A stretch of DNA of 64,000 nucleotides from contig JAZQUI010000016.1 of assembly GCA_045631205.1 (NCBI GenBank), positions 62,001 through 126,000 of the forward strand, given 5' to 3'. How positions within the stretch are numbered: the stretch's first letter is position 1; each line of letters starts with the position of its first letter. The stretch is from HGM04593 sp045631205 (GTDB taxonomy: Bacteria > Bacteroidota > Bacteroidia > Bacteroidales > Bacteroidaceae). This document shows, piece by piece, positions 16,043 to 24,255 of this stretch. A model generated the notes under the pieces. It did not search any database and had not been told where the DNA came from. It saw only the letters and a list, made by a program, of their open reading frames with translations. A program made the translations under genes and the position numbers.

Positions 16043-17524
16043 TTAAGCGAAGAACCCGGTTTTTCCAACCGCTATTATAAGCAGGTAACCGATTATGAGC
16101 GAAATAATACCTATGAGAACGCCCACTCTCAACATATGTGACGATTTTATGAGACCTGTTGAGTGGGCTATTGCGTTGGGCGGTGTGCTTATGGGCAATG
16201 CCATGGCAAATGATGCCGACAGAGCTACACCAATGAGCAGTGTGCCTATTCCGCCGTATTCACCGAGTGCAGGGCCCAATCCTTTGCCCACAGCTGCGAG
16301 AATGGGTACCATAAGTGCTGTTGCAGCTGAGTTTGAAATGAAGGTTGACAGTGTCCAGCAGATAATACCGCCACCAATCATCACTGCGAGCACAGGCCAG
16401 CTTGCAAAAGGAATAGCCTTTACAAGTGTGCTGGCGAGGCCGGTTTTGTCCATTGCCACGCCAAGTGCAAAACCTCCGGCAACCATCCACAGACAAGCCC
16501 AATCGATATCTTTGAGGTCTTTCGATTTTATTATTCGTGTTATGGAGAAGACGCCGATGGGAATGAGTGCCACTACGTATGAGTTGATACCGACCACCTT
16601 TTCGAACATCCACAACAGGATGGTTACGGCAAGTGTTGCAAAAATAACAACGGTGCGCCATCCTTTCTTTGCACCACCGTCTATGCGCAAGTGTATCTCT
16701 TTTGCTGTAAAGGGGTGGAAAATTCTCAAAAGAATCCATGCGATTATGAGGATAACCAGCATAAGAGGAGTCATAACTGCCATCCAGTCACCGAATCCTA
16801 TGCCGAGGTTCAAGCCGCTTGTGTCGTTAAGGTAACCGAGTGCGATACCATTGGGAGGTGTGCCAATTGGTGTAGCAATACCACCGATATTTGCTCCAAT
16901 GGGTATGGCAAGTGCAAGTGCAGCGCAACCTTTTTCCTCTTTGGGAAGCGATTTAAGCACCGGAGCGAGGAATGTGAGCATCATTGCAGCCGTGGCGGTG
17001 TTGCTCACAAACATGGAGAAGATGGCTGTAACTACCATAAAGCCGAAAAGCACAACGTAGGGTTTTGAACCGAAGGGCTTGAGCATGGCGCGTGCAAGGG
17101 TTATATCCACACCGCTTTTTGAGGCTACGAGTGCGAGAACAAAGCCACCCATGAAGAGCATTACTGTTTGGTCGGCAAAAGTACCCATAATTACCTTGTA
17201 GCCAATTAATTGACTTCGGTTAATTTCATCAAGCCCGCTGATGAGCGGTGTAATAGCACTGTTCGATATTGTAAGCAACGATATTACAATTATGAGCAAC
17301 GAGGTTGTCCAGGCGGGCACAGCCTCCATAATCCACATAAGTGCGGCCCAAACAAAGATAGCTATAACACGTTGCTGAATTATAGTCAACCCTTCAATGT
17401 TGAACAACTCGGTGGGCATAGTTGCAAGTATCAAGCCCAATACGGATATGACAGATACTTTTATGTATCGGTTATATCTTTTAAAAAATCTCAAAAAGCA
17501 GTTCAAGCCGTTCTGTGTTTCCAT
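16043..17524 (-). CDS. DASS/SLC13-family sodium:anion symporter
   Basis: The 493-residue inner-membrane protein carries the two SNT-type motifs of the divalent anion:sodium symporters, SNTATAAMM in the first half and SNSAATALM in the second, plus IPIGANIGGIATPIGTPPN. Such proteins import dicarboxylates, citrate, sulfate or similar anions. It is the first gene of an apparent operon with an outer-membrane porin and a GH84 hydrolase. No obvious -7 box was found upstream. The substrate is not fixed by the sequence. Confidence 0.88.
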   Translation of the reverse strand: METQNGLNCFLRFFKRYNRYIKVSVISVLGLILATMPTELFNIEGLTIIQQRVIAIFVWAALMWIMEAVPAWTTSLLIIVISLLTISNSAITPLISGLDEINRSQLIGYKVIMGTFADQTVMLFMGGFVLALVASKSGVDITLARAMLKPFGSKPYVVLFGFMVVTAIFSMFVSNTATAAMMLTFLAPVLKSLPKEEKGCAALALAIPIGANIGGIATPIGTPPNGIALGYLNDTSGLNLGIGFGDWMAVMTPLMLVILIIAWILLRIFHPFTAKEIHLRIDGGAKKGWRTVVIFATLAVTILLWMFEKVVGINSYVVALIPIGVFSITRIIKSKDLKDIDWACLWMVAGGFALGVAMDKTGLASTLVKAIPFASWPVLAVMIGGGIICWTLSTFISNSAATALMVPILAAVGKGLGPALGEYGGIGTLLIGVALSASFAMALPISTPPNAIAHSTGLIKSSHMLRVGVLIGIISLIIGYLLIIAVGKTGFFA

Positions 17525-17685
17525 TTTTTGTTTTGTTGGAATTACTATTTTGTATCAAACTCTCGCTAAAATTACTTTAAAGTATTTAAAGTATCAAAAA
17601 AGAAGGCTCTTTTTATGCTCTTTTTTTTGTTTTATTGTAGAGCGGGCTGTGCCTGCCGAGTAATTTTTATAAAAAACAGAAGAAT

Positions 17686-18042
17686 ATGGCTGCTATTCCT
17701 TTAACCAAAGAGTTGTTCTCAAAGAGGGTGTCTCCAATTGTTCCTCACTCCTCGGAATTTCGTTTCATAGGTGCAAAACCTGTTGTGATAGATTTTTATG
17801 CCACCTGGTGCGGCCCTTGTCAAGCGGTAGCTCCTTTGCTTGAAGAACTTTCCGATTTATACGGTGAAAAGGTCGATTTTTACAAAGTGAATGTAGATGA
17901 AGAGAACGAATTGTCGGGGATATTCAACATACGTTCCATTCCCACGCTTCTTTTTGTTTCGCGTGGAGGCGAAGTGCAGAGATTTACGGGAGCATTATCG
18001 CGTGAAAGGCTCAAAGGCCTGGTTGAGTCTCTAATAAAGTAA
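17686..18042 (+). CDS. trxA: Thioredoxin
   Basis: The 118-residue cytosolic thioredoxin has the active site FYATWCGPCQ followed by the conserved VNVDEE and the cis-Pro segment IRSIPTLLF. The N-terminus is about 15 residues longer than minimal thioredoxin. It reduces protein disulfides through the CGPC pair. It is a single gene, divergent from the DASS operon on the left and convergent with the nuclease gene on the right. Confidence 0.92.
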   Translation: MAAIPLTKELFSKRVSPIVPHSSEFRFIGAKPVVIDFYATWCGPCQAVAPLLEELSDLYGEKVDFYKVNVDEENELSGIFNIRSIPTLLFVSRGGEVQRFTGALSRERLKGLVESLIK

Positions 18043-18063
18043 CTATGCAGTGGCATTTCGGGG

Positions 18064-18888
18064 TTATATGCCCCAGAATGCGCTGCTGAATCTCTTTTCA
18101 GCCTCGTTCTCAATGGAGTCGGGCAATTGTGCGAAGAAGTCTATGTTAGTTATCTTCTCAATCTCATCGACTTTGCGTGCGCACTCTTTGAGACTCTTTT
18201 TCCCGGCCTTGTTCTCGCACAAGAAACCTATCGTGCGGTATGTGCCACGATAGTCCGACAACAGCACTTTAAAGAAAGCGTCGGGTACTCTTACACTGTT
18301 TTTACCTATGCTTTTTGCCTTTTTGTTGTAGAATACGGGGCCGGTTACTATAACCACACGGCCGTAGAGCTCGGCTTTGTCGCGGCACAACTCTTCGAGT
18401 TTTTTCCACGTTCCGCGGTTAAGTTGTTTGTCCTGTGGCGATACGTTGCTCAGGTAAAAACTCTCCTCCATTGCTTGGCGGCTCCATTTCATGTCGGCGG
18501 CAGGGGCAAGGTGTCCTCTGTCCCATCCCGACTTCTTGTAGTCGTTGTCGTCGGCCTGCTTGCCCTTCACCAAAGGGTCGGGGCGAAAATCGTTCCCGCG
18601 TTCCACCACGCCGTTTACCTCCTCGTCGGTAAGTTCGTATCCCACCCAGTTGGCGTTCAGTGTTTCGTTGTTGTAAGAGAGTGTGTATCCGGCATGTTTC
18701 ACTATTTGGCTTTTTATGCCTTCGGCAGTGATGGCTATCGATAAATCGCCACCCTGCATAGTGCCCTCTCCATTGCTTATTGTCGGGGTAATGTAGCGGC
18801 TGATGAATATACCAATCAGCAGCAGGGCTACTATTGCAAGCAACCTGTTGGGGCTCTTTTTGTTGTTGCTTCTTTTCTTTTTTGCCAT
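18064..18888 (-). CDS. Membrane-anchored DNA/RNA non-specific endonuclease (NUC1/EndoG family)
   Basis: The 274-residue protein has a lysine-rich start, one N-terminal membrane segment (about residues 14-30, LLAIVALLLIGIFI) and a DNA/RNA non-specific endonuclease domain. The motif WDRGHLAPAADMKW contains the catalytic His of the DRGH signature, and NVSPQDKQLNRGTWKKLE supplies the metal-binding Asn. It should act outside the inner membrane on DNA and RNA, for nutrient scavenging or DNA turnover. It follows the fucosidase gene by 63 bases, with a hairpin between them. Confidence 0.9.
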   Translation of the reverse strand: MAKKKRSNNKKSPNRLLAIVALLLIGIFISRYITPTISNGEGTMQGGDLSIAITAEGIKSQIVKHAGYTLSYNNETLNANWVGYELTDEEVNGVVERGNDFRPDPLVKGKQADDNDYKKSGWDRGHLAPAADMKWSRQAMEESFYLSNVSPQDKQLNRGTWKKLEELCRDKAELYGRVVIVTGPVFYNKKAKSIGKNSVRVPDAFFKVLLSDYRGTYRTIGFLCENKAGKKSLKECARKVDEIEKITNIDFFAQLPDSIENEAEKRFSSAFWGI

Positions 18889-18900
18889 AATATAAATGTA

Positions 18901-18930
18901 GAACGGCAGGAATTGCTGTTCCTGCCGTTC
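18901..18930 (-). terminator. Hairpin after the fucosidase gene
   Basis: A perfect 12-bp stem GAACGGCAGGAA / TTCCTGCCGTTC with a 6-base loop lies between the fucosidase stop (18952) and the nuclease start (18888). The T-run on the minus strand is weak, so it may stabilise mRNA ends or attenuate read-through into the nuclease gene. Confidence 0.6.
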
Positions 18931-18951
18931 AGCTATGTTTTTTTGGTGGTT

Positions 18952-21453
18952 TTATGCTTTCTTTAATTTTTCGTCCACAAGTGTAACCTTGTATGTTCTG
19001 CCTTTCTTTGTTCCAAAAGAGAGTGTTTCGTTGCCATATCGCAGGTTACATTTACCGCCCTGTGTCGATTTTACGATTATTTCAACGGGCTTGCCATCCT
19101 TCCAGGTGAGGTCTATCTCAAAGCCGCCTTTTGCGCGCACTCCGTTGAATGTACCCTCTTCCCAAGCGTCGGGTAGTGCGGGAAGTATATGTATAAAGCC
19201 CATGTGGCTCTGTATAAGCATCTCTGTAATACCTGCTGTGCCACCGAAGTTACCGTCAATCTGGAAGGGAGCGTGGGTGTCCCAAAGGTTGTCGAGTGTA
19301 CCGTTTTTCAGCAAGTTGCCAAAGAGGGTGTAAGCGTGGTTGCCATCGTGCAAACGTGCCCATTGGTTGAGCTTCCATCCCATACTCCAACCTGTTGCAC
19401 CATCGCCGCGGTGAACAAGTACAATTTTGGATGCTTCGGCAAGTTCGGGAGTGGTCACTGGTGAAATGGTGTGTCCGGGGTGCAAGCCGAAGAGGTGGTT
19501 CACGTGGCGGTGCTGGTCGTTGGGGTCATCTATATCCTTGCTCCATTCGAGCAACTGACCATAGCGGCCGGTCTTGTAGGGTACAAGGTTTGCGAGTACA
19601 TTCTTCCACTCCTTTTGCAGTGCCTTGTCGGTGCCCAGTGTCTGTGCAGCGCTTATCGCATCGAGCAGAATTTCGCGTACCACGGCGTGTACGAATGTGG
19701 CACCCTGGTCTATGGGGCCGTGTTCGGGTGAGGTTGATGGTGCTGCGGTGTAACTGCCGTCCTCGCGTTTCCACAAGTAATCTACGGCGAATATCGCACT
19801 GCTTTTAATAATCTCGTATCCTGTTTCCTTCAAGAATTTCTTGTCACGAGTGTAGTCGTAGTAATCCCACACATGAGTAGCGAGCCACGGGCCTGCCATG
19901 GGGTTGAAGTTCCACGACATATCCTGGCTTATAAGCGGGGCGGTGAAACCGAAGATGTTACCCGAAATGCTTGCAGTCCATCCACGTGCGCCGAAGTAAG
20001 ATTTTGCAGTAACCTCGCCGGGTTTTATAAGTGTCTTAATGAAATCTATAAGAGGCAGAACGCACTCGTCGAGGTTCGTGGCGCAAGCGGGCCAGTAGTT
20101 CATCTGTAAGTTGATGTTGTTGTGGTAGTCAACACGCCAGGGACCATCGACATTGTTGTGCCACATACCTTGCAGGTTGGCTGGGAGGTTACCGGGGCGT
20201 GAACTTGAAATGAGCAGGTAACGTCCAAACTGGAAATAGAGCTCTTCGAGCCCGAAATCAGGCTTGCCGGTGCGGTAGCTTCTGAGTCTTTTGTCTGTGG
20301 GTAACTTGGCAACACCCGGGAATTCATATGTTGTGGGCGCGTTGGGGTTAATGTCGATAGTAACTCTGCCAAAGAGTGCGGCATAATCCTCGTAGTGCTC
20401 TTTAAAAAGGGTGTCGTAACCCTTTGCAAGAGCATTTGTCATCCACTCACCGGTTGTTTCGTCGGGGTTTACTCCAATGTATGTTTTGGGGTCTTTGAAA
20501 TCGGGGTCGAAGTTTATCTTGTAATCGGTGTCGGCAGTTACAAAAAAGCAGACTTCATCGGCATTTTTTATATATATCTTGCCATCTTTTGCCTCTGTGG
20601 TTCCACCTTTTGCCACGGCCTTTACACGAACTGCGTATTGCATTCCGTTGTTATCGAGTGTGCCACGGAATATAAATCCGTTATTGCCGTCGTTCTCAAA
20701 AGCACCTTCTGATACGGGGTTGTGGGTATAACTGAGTGTAAGGTTCTGCATTCCGGCTTTGCTTGCGCTGTATCGCATAGCAAGAACGTTTGCGGGGTAC
20801 GATACGAAATATTTACGCTCGTAGCTTACACCCTCCTGCTCGTATTGTACCACTGCAAGTGCCGAGTCGAGTAAGAGCGCGCGTTTATAGTTACTCATTA
20901 CGGCGGCGTTGTGCCCTGTCTCAATGTAGAACTCTCCCATTGTGGTAAAGTTGCCGAAACGGAATGGGTTCTCACCGTAATACTCATAAGATGCGGTACT
21001 ATTGAAGTTCTCGCGTGTGAGTTTTGCGGCCTTTGCATCGTCGCCATCGAGGAATGCCTGACGTATATCGTCGAGCAGGTGTGCCGACTGCTTGTTCACG
21101 TTCCAATAGTAATCGGCACCGCCGGCTGTGTTAGGGCCGCCTCGCCAAAGAGTTTTTTCGTTGAATGTGATGCGCTCTGTTTCAAGCGAGCCCATAATAT
21201 TTGCACCGATACTGCCGTTACCGATGGGCAATGATTTCGATTCCCACTCCTGGTCGTTGTTGTATGCTGCATCTCCTGCCCATTCGGGTTTCTTGTCAAC
21301 CCAAAGGTCGGGGCGGCCGCCATACCACACGCAGCGTCCGTTGAGTGTGGTGGGTTGGTCGAACCATACGGAAAGGCCTTGTGTGTAGTCGGTCTGTGCC
21401 TGAACGGTGAGTGCTGCCAATGCTGCAATAATCGTCAAAACTCTTTTTCTCAT
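18952..21453 (-). CDS. Secreted alpha-L-fucosidase/galactosidase, glycoside hydrolase family 95
   Basis: The protein of about 833 residues starts MRKRVLTIIAALAALTVQAQ, a signal peptide. The GH95 N-terminal beta domain shows LPIGNGSIGANIMGS and FNEKTLWRGGPNT. The helical barrel shows PANLQGMWHNNVDGPW, DYHNNINLQMNYWP with the Asn pair that activates water, and HAPFQIDGNFGGTAGITEML near the C-terminus. The family releases alpha-1,2-linked fucose (some members galactose) from host glycans. I chose the ATG at 21453 because a TATATTTG -7 box (21483-21490, minus strand) lies just upstream; the longer frame to 21504 would run through the promoter. No T9SS tail is present. Confidence 0.93.
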   Translation of the reverse strand: MRKRVLTIIAALAALTVQAQTDYTQGLSVWFDQPTTLNGRCVWYGGRPDLWVDKKPEWAGDAAYNNDQEWESKSLPIGNGSIGANIMGSLETERITFNEKTLWRGGPNTAGGADYYWNVNKQSAHLLDDIRQAFLDGDDAKAAKLTRENFNSTASYEYYGENPFRFGNFTTMGEFYIETGHNAAVMSNYKRALLLDSALAVVQYEQEGVSYERKYFVSYPANVLAMRYSASKAGMQNLTLSYTHNPVSEGAFENDGNNGFIFRGTLDNNGMQYAVRVKAVAKGGTTEAKDGKIYIKNADEVCFFVTADTDYKINFDPDFKDPKTYIGVNPDETTGEWMTNALAKGYDTLFKEHYEDYAALFGRVTIDINPNAPTTYEFPGVAKLPTDKRLRSYRTGKPDFGLEELYFQFGRYLLISSSRPGNLPANLQGMWHNNVDGPWRVDYHNNINLQMNYWPACATNLDECVLPLIDFIKTLIKPGEVTAKSYFGARGWTASISGNIFGFTAPLISQDMSWNFNPMAGPWLATHVWDYYDYTRDKKFLKETGYEIIKSSAIFAVDYLWKREDGSYTAAPSTSPEHGPIDQGATFVHAVVREILLDAISAAQTLGTDKALQKEWKNVLANLVPYKTGRYGQLLEWSKDIDDPNDQHRHVNHLFGLHPGHTISPVTTPELAEASKIVLVHRGDGATGWSMGWKLNQWARLHDGNHAYTLFGNLLKNGTLDNLWDTHAPFQIDGNFGGTAGITEMLIQSHMGFIHILPALPDAWEEGTFNGVRAKGGFEIDLTWKDGKPVEIIVKSTQGGKCNLRYGNETLSFGTKKGRTYKVTLVDEKLKKA

Positions 21454-21482
21454 ATTTGTTGGTTTTATTTGTGTTCTAGCTA

Positions 21483-21490
21483 CAAATATA
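21483..21490 (-). promoter_or_regulatory. Promoter -7 box TATATTTG for the GH95 gene
   Basis: Read on the minus strand this is an exact TAnnTTTG element. It predicts transcription starting about 20-25 bases before the ATG at 21453 and rules out the longer in-frame start. Confidence 0.55.
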
Positions 21491-21570
21491 TAAACGATAA
21501 TCAATAAAAAAAAACAGCAGCCCCGTTATTAGGCCTACTTTTCCGCTCTTTTAAAAAATACAACATATTG

Positions 21571-21601
21571 TTGTAAAGTAAACACCAAACCACTATCTTT
21601 G
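21571..21601 (+). promoter_or_regulatory. Promoter of the glycosyltransferase operon
   Basis: TTG at 21571-21573 and TATCTTTG at 21594-21601 are separated by 20 bases, the standard Bacteroidetes -33/-7 spacing. The predicted start lies about 25 bases ahead of the ATG at 21632, so the in-frame upstream codon at 21599, inside the -7 box, is not the start. Confidence 0.75.
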
Positions 21602-21631
21602 CATTTATTGCATAACAAAATATTTGTGCTT

Positions 21632-22453
21632 ATGCCCAAAATAACATTACTTGTTTCTACCTACAACTGGCCTGAGGCTTTGAGCGTCTGCTTGAACTCT
21701 GTTCTTAAACAGACAGTAATGCCTTGTGAGGTTGTAATTGCCGACGATGGCAGTCGCGAAGAGACCAAGCGTCTTATCGACGATTTCCGTTCACGTTGTT
21801 CCGTTCCCGTAATTCACTGCTGGCAGGAGGATAACGGTTTCCGCAAGACACGCATACTCAACACCGCCATTGCGGTCTCTTCGGGTGATTATATTGTGCA
21901 GATAGACGGCGATATTGTCATCGACAAGAACTTTATTGCCGACCACGTTGCACAGATGCGTCCGCACACCTTTGTGCGTGGCAGCCGTGCTTGTCTGTTG
22001 CCCGAAATAACGCAGGAGGTGCTCAAAAAAGGTCGTTGCGATGTGTCGCTACTTTCAAAGCACGTCATGAACGGTTTTAATGCCTTCCGCTCAAAGTTCC
22101 TTTCTCTTTTCTTGTGTCGCAAATCGAGCGATGTGCGCCACGTGAAAGGGTGCAATACCGCTTTCTGGAAAGAGGATTTTATAGCAGTGAACGGTTACAA
22201 CAACGAACTCTCGGGGTGGGGACACGAAGATATTGAGCTTGCCGCACGTCTTTACAACAACGGCACTGCATTGCGCATAGTGAAATCTCTTGCAATAGCC
22301 TTTCACCTCTATCACACATTCAATTCCCGCCACAACGAGCAGGGCAATTTGCAGGTGTATGAGCAGGTGATAATGGATAAAGTAAAGCGTTGTACCGATG
22401 GTTACGATGAACTGTTAAATGTAGAAAACGATGATAGAAAAATCTGGAGTTAA
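21632..22453 (+). CDS. Glycosyltransferase family 2
   Basis: The 273-residue cytosolic enzyme begins MPKITLLVSTYNWPEAL and has the GT-A fold signatures VVIADDGSREE and the metal-binding IVQIDGDIVID, plus the C-terminal catalytic segment NNELSGWGHEDIELAARLYN found in GT2 galactosyl- and GalNAc-transferases. It probably adds a sugar to a surface polysaccharide or lipopolysaccharide core. It is the first of three overlapping glycosyltransferase genes; the next starts 23 bases before its stop. Donor and acceptor are unknown. Confidence 0.88.
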   Translation: MPKITLLVSTYNWPEALSVCLNSVLKQTVMPCEVVIADDGSREETKRLIDDFRSRCSVPVIHCWQEDNGFRKTRILNTAIAVSSGDYIVQIDGDIVIDKNFIADHVAQMRPHTFVRGSRACLLPEITQEVLKKGRCDVSLLSKHVMNGFNAFRSKFLSLFLCRKSSDVRHVKGCNTAFWKEDFIAVNGYNNELSGWGHEDIELAARLYNNGTALRIVKSLAIAFHLYHTFNSRHNEQGNLQVYEQVIMDKVKRCTDGYDELLNVENDDRKIWS

Positions 22454-23141
22454 AGTTACCGTTGTAACTGTTGTTTACAATGGTGCCGAATATATTGAAC
22501 GCGCCATAGACAGTGTGGCTGCGCAGAGTTATCCCAATATTGAATATATAATAGTCGATGGTGGTTCCACCGATGGTACATTGGAAATACTTGAACGTCG
22601 TAGCAAGGATATTACACGATACATAAGTGAGCCCGACAAGGGTATATACGATGCAATGAACAAGGGTATAGCCCTCTCCACCGGTGACTGGATATACTTC
22701 CTGGGTTGTGACGATTTCCTCTATCCACAATTTTCCGATATGTGTCTGCGCCTTAAAGACCCCTCTACCGTGTATTATGGAAATGTATTCCACAAAGAGC
22801 AAGTGTTGAATGGTGAGTTCAACTCATATATGCTCGCAAAATACCCCATCCTTCACCAGGCGGTCTTCTATCCGCGTATGTCTATGGAGAGATATAAGTA
22901 TAACCTTAAATACAAGGTTGCTGCCGACCACTATATAACTATCCAGTGCTGGCACGACAAGGATATAAAGTTCAAGTACGAGGATTTGTGTGTCGCGCGC
23001 TATATGGAGGCCGGTTTTTCGGCGGTTACACGCGATGAGGCTTTTGAAAAGGACAGGCTGAAAATTGTGTACGACAATTTCGGGTTGTGGGTATTTGTAC
23101 GCTTCCTGGTGCGTTACATAAAAGATAAATTCAGAAAATAA
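22431..23141 (+). CDS. Glycosyltransferase family 2 (WcaA-like)
   Basis: The 236-residue GT2 enzyme shows VTVVTVVYNGAEYIERAI at the N-terminus, IIVDGGSTDGTLEIL and SEPDKGIYDAMNKGI, then the DxD-equivalent LGCDDFLYP. These features match short colanic-acid-type transferases. Its start overlaps the preceding gene by 23 bases and its stop shares one base with the next start, indicating translational coupling within one surface-glycan operon. Sugar specificity is not deducible. Confidence 0.88.
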   Translation: MIEKSGVKVTVVTVVYNGAEYIERAIDSVAAQSYPNIEYIIVDGGSTDGTLEILERRSKDITRYISEPDKGIYDAMNKGIALSTGDWIYFLGCDDFLYPQFSDMCLRLKDPSTVYYGNVFHKEQVLNGEFNSYMLAKYPILHQAVFYPRMSMERYKYNLKYKVAADHYITIQCWHDKDIKFKYEDLCVARYMEAGFSAVTRDEAFEKDRLKIVYDNFGLWVFVRFLVRYIKDKFRK

Positions 23142-24220
23142 TGAAAGTTCTTTACGACTCTCAGGTTTTCGACGGGCAGCGTATAGGCGGTATTTCGCGC
23201 TACTTTTCTATACTCGCATCGGAACTCCCCAAACTGGATGTCGGAGTGTCGGTGGGCTTGTTGGCAACAAACAACGTGTATATGCGTAGCACTTGTCCTT
23301 TGAGTTTCATTGGTTTCTTGCGCAAGAAGAACCAAAGTTATTCAAGGATGCTTATGCGTCATTCCAAGTACGACATTTTCCACCCTACATACTATTTCAC
23401 ACACGACCTTCACTATAAGCGCCCCGGTGTGCCAATGGTTATAACCGTACACGACTTAATTCAGGAAATCTGCTCTTCGGGCACGGCTAACGAGTCGGAA
23501 CTTGCGTATGTAAAGGCAGAAAAGGCCAAGATAGCTGCCGCTGCCGATAGAATAATTGCGATTTCGGAGCATACCAAGCGCGATATAATGGATATATGGG
23601 GAGTTGATGAGAATAAGATTGATGTTGTACATCACGGTCTTATGTGGTCGGACAAGCTTGTCTCTTCGCCTTTGCAACTTCCATTCTCGGGCAGTTATCT
23701 GCTTTTTGTTGGTGACCGCAAGGCTGAATATAAAAATTTCAAAGAGTTTATTATTGCGGCCTCTCAGGTTGTGAATAAATATGGATTGCATATCGTGTGT
23801 ACAGGGCATCCTTTCACTGCGGCAGAGATGGAATTCCTGAAAAAATATGGCGTTGACACTCTCACTCACTCTTATTTTGTCGATGAACCCACATTGTTGT
23901 GGCTTTATGAGAATGCTGCCTGCTTTGTTTTCCCCTCTTGCTACGAGGGATTCGGCCTTCCTGTTCTCGAAGCCTTCAAAGCCGCTTGTCCCACAATATT
24001 GGCCGATGCAAGTTGTTTCCCTGAGATAGGCGGCAATGCGGTGGATTATTACAAGCCGGGTTCTTCTGACGACCTTGTGTCAAAGCTTGAGAAAGTGCTC
24101 GACGATTCACAACATCGCGAGGCCTTGCGTGCCTTAGGAAAAGAGCGGCTCTCGTTCTTCACTATAGAAAAGATGCTCAAAGGAACCAAGGAGTGCTATA
24201 AGAAAGCATTAGGTATATAA
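23141..24220 (+). CDS. Glycosyltransferase family 4
   Basis: The 359-residue GT-B enzyme has an N-terminal acceptor domain (MKVLYDSQVFDGQRIGGISR) and a C-terminal nucleotide-sugar domain. The latter has LLFVGDRKAEYKNFKEFI and the conserved E..E region AACFVFPSCYEGFGLPVLEA. It is a retaining transferase, probably mannosyl- or glucosyl-type, and the last gene of the three-gene operon. It starts at the overlapping TAATG junction and is followed by a strong terminator. It is likely to work on the same glycan as the two upstream GT2 enzymes. Confidence 0.9.
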   Translation: MKVLYDSQVFDGQRIGGISRYFSILASELPKLDVGVSVGLLATNNVYMRSTCPLSFIGFLRKKNQSYSRMLMRHSKYDIFHPTYYFTHDLHYKRPGVPMVITVHDLIQEICSSGTANESELAYVKAEKAKIAAAADRIIAISEHTKRDIMDIWGVDENKIDVVHHGLMWSDKLVSSPLQLPFSGSYLLFVGDRKAEYKNFKEFIIAASQVVNKYGLHIVCTGHPFTAAEMEFLKKYGVDTLTHSYFVDEPTLLWLYENAACFVFPSCYEGFGLPVLEAFKAACPTILADASCFPEIGGNAVDYYKPGSSDDLVSKLEKVLDDSQHREALRALGKERLSFFTIEKMLKGTKECYKKALGI

Positions 24221-24255
24221 AATTAAGAGACCAACATTGGTCTCTTAATTTTTAT
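24221..24255. terminator. Bidirectional terminator between convergent genes
   Basis: A perfect 13-bp stem AATTAAGAGACCA / TGGTCTCTTAATT (24221-24233 and 24238-24250) has a 4-base loop and T/A flanks. It serves the glycosyltransferase operon (+) and overlaps the end of the AspT-like gene (-). Confidence 0.88.

Noticed and set aside
16095..16835. A 246-codon plus-strand frame opposite the DASS gene
   Set aside because: It is a mirror of hydrophobic codons in a well-supported transporter, with no promoter or family match.
18052..18082. A hairpin with GGGG/CCCC core at the thioredoxin-nuclease junction
   Set aside because: It has two mismatches, overlaps the nuclease coding end, and lacks a T-run in either direction, so it was not listed as a terminator.
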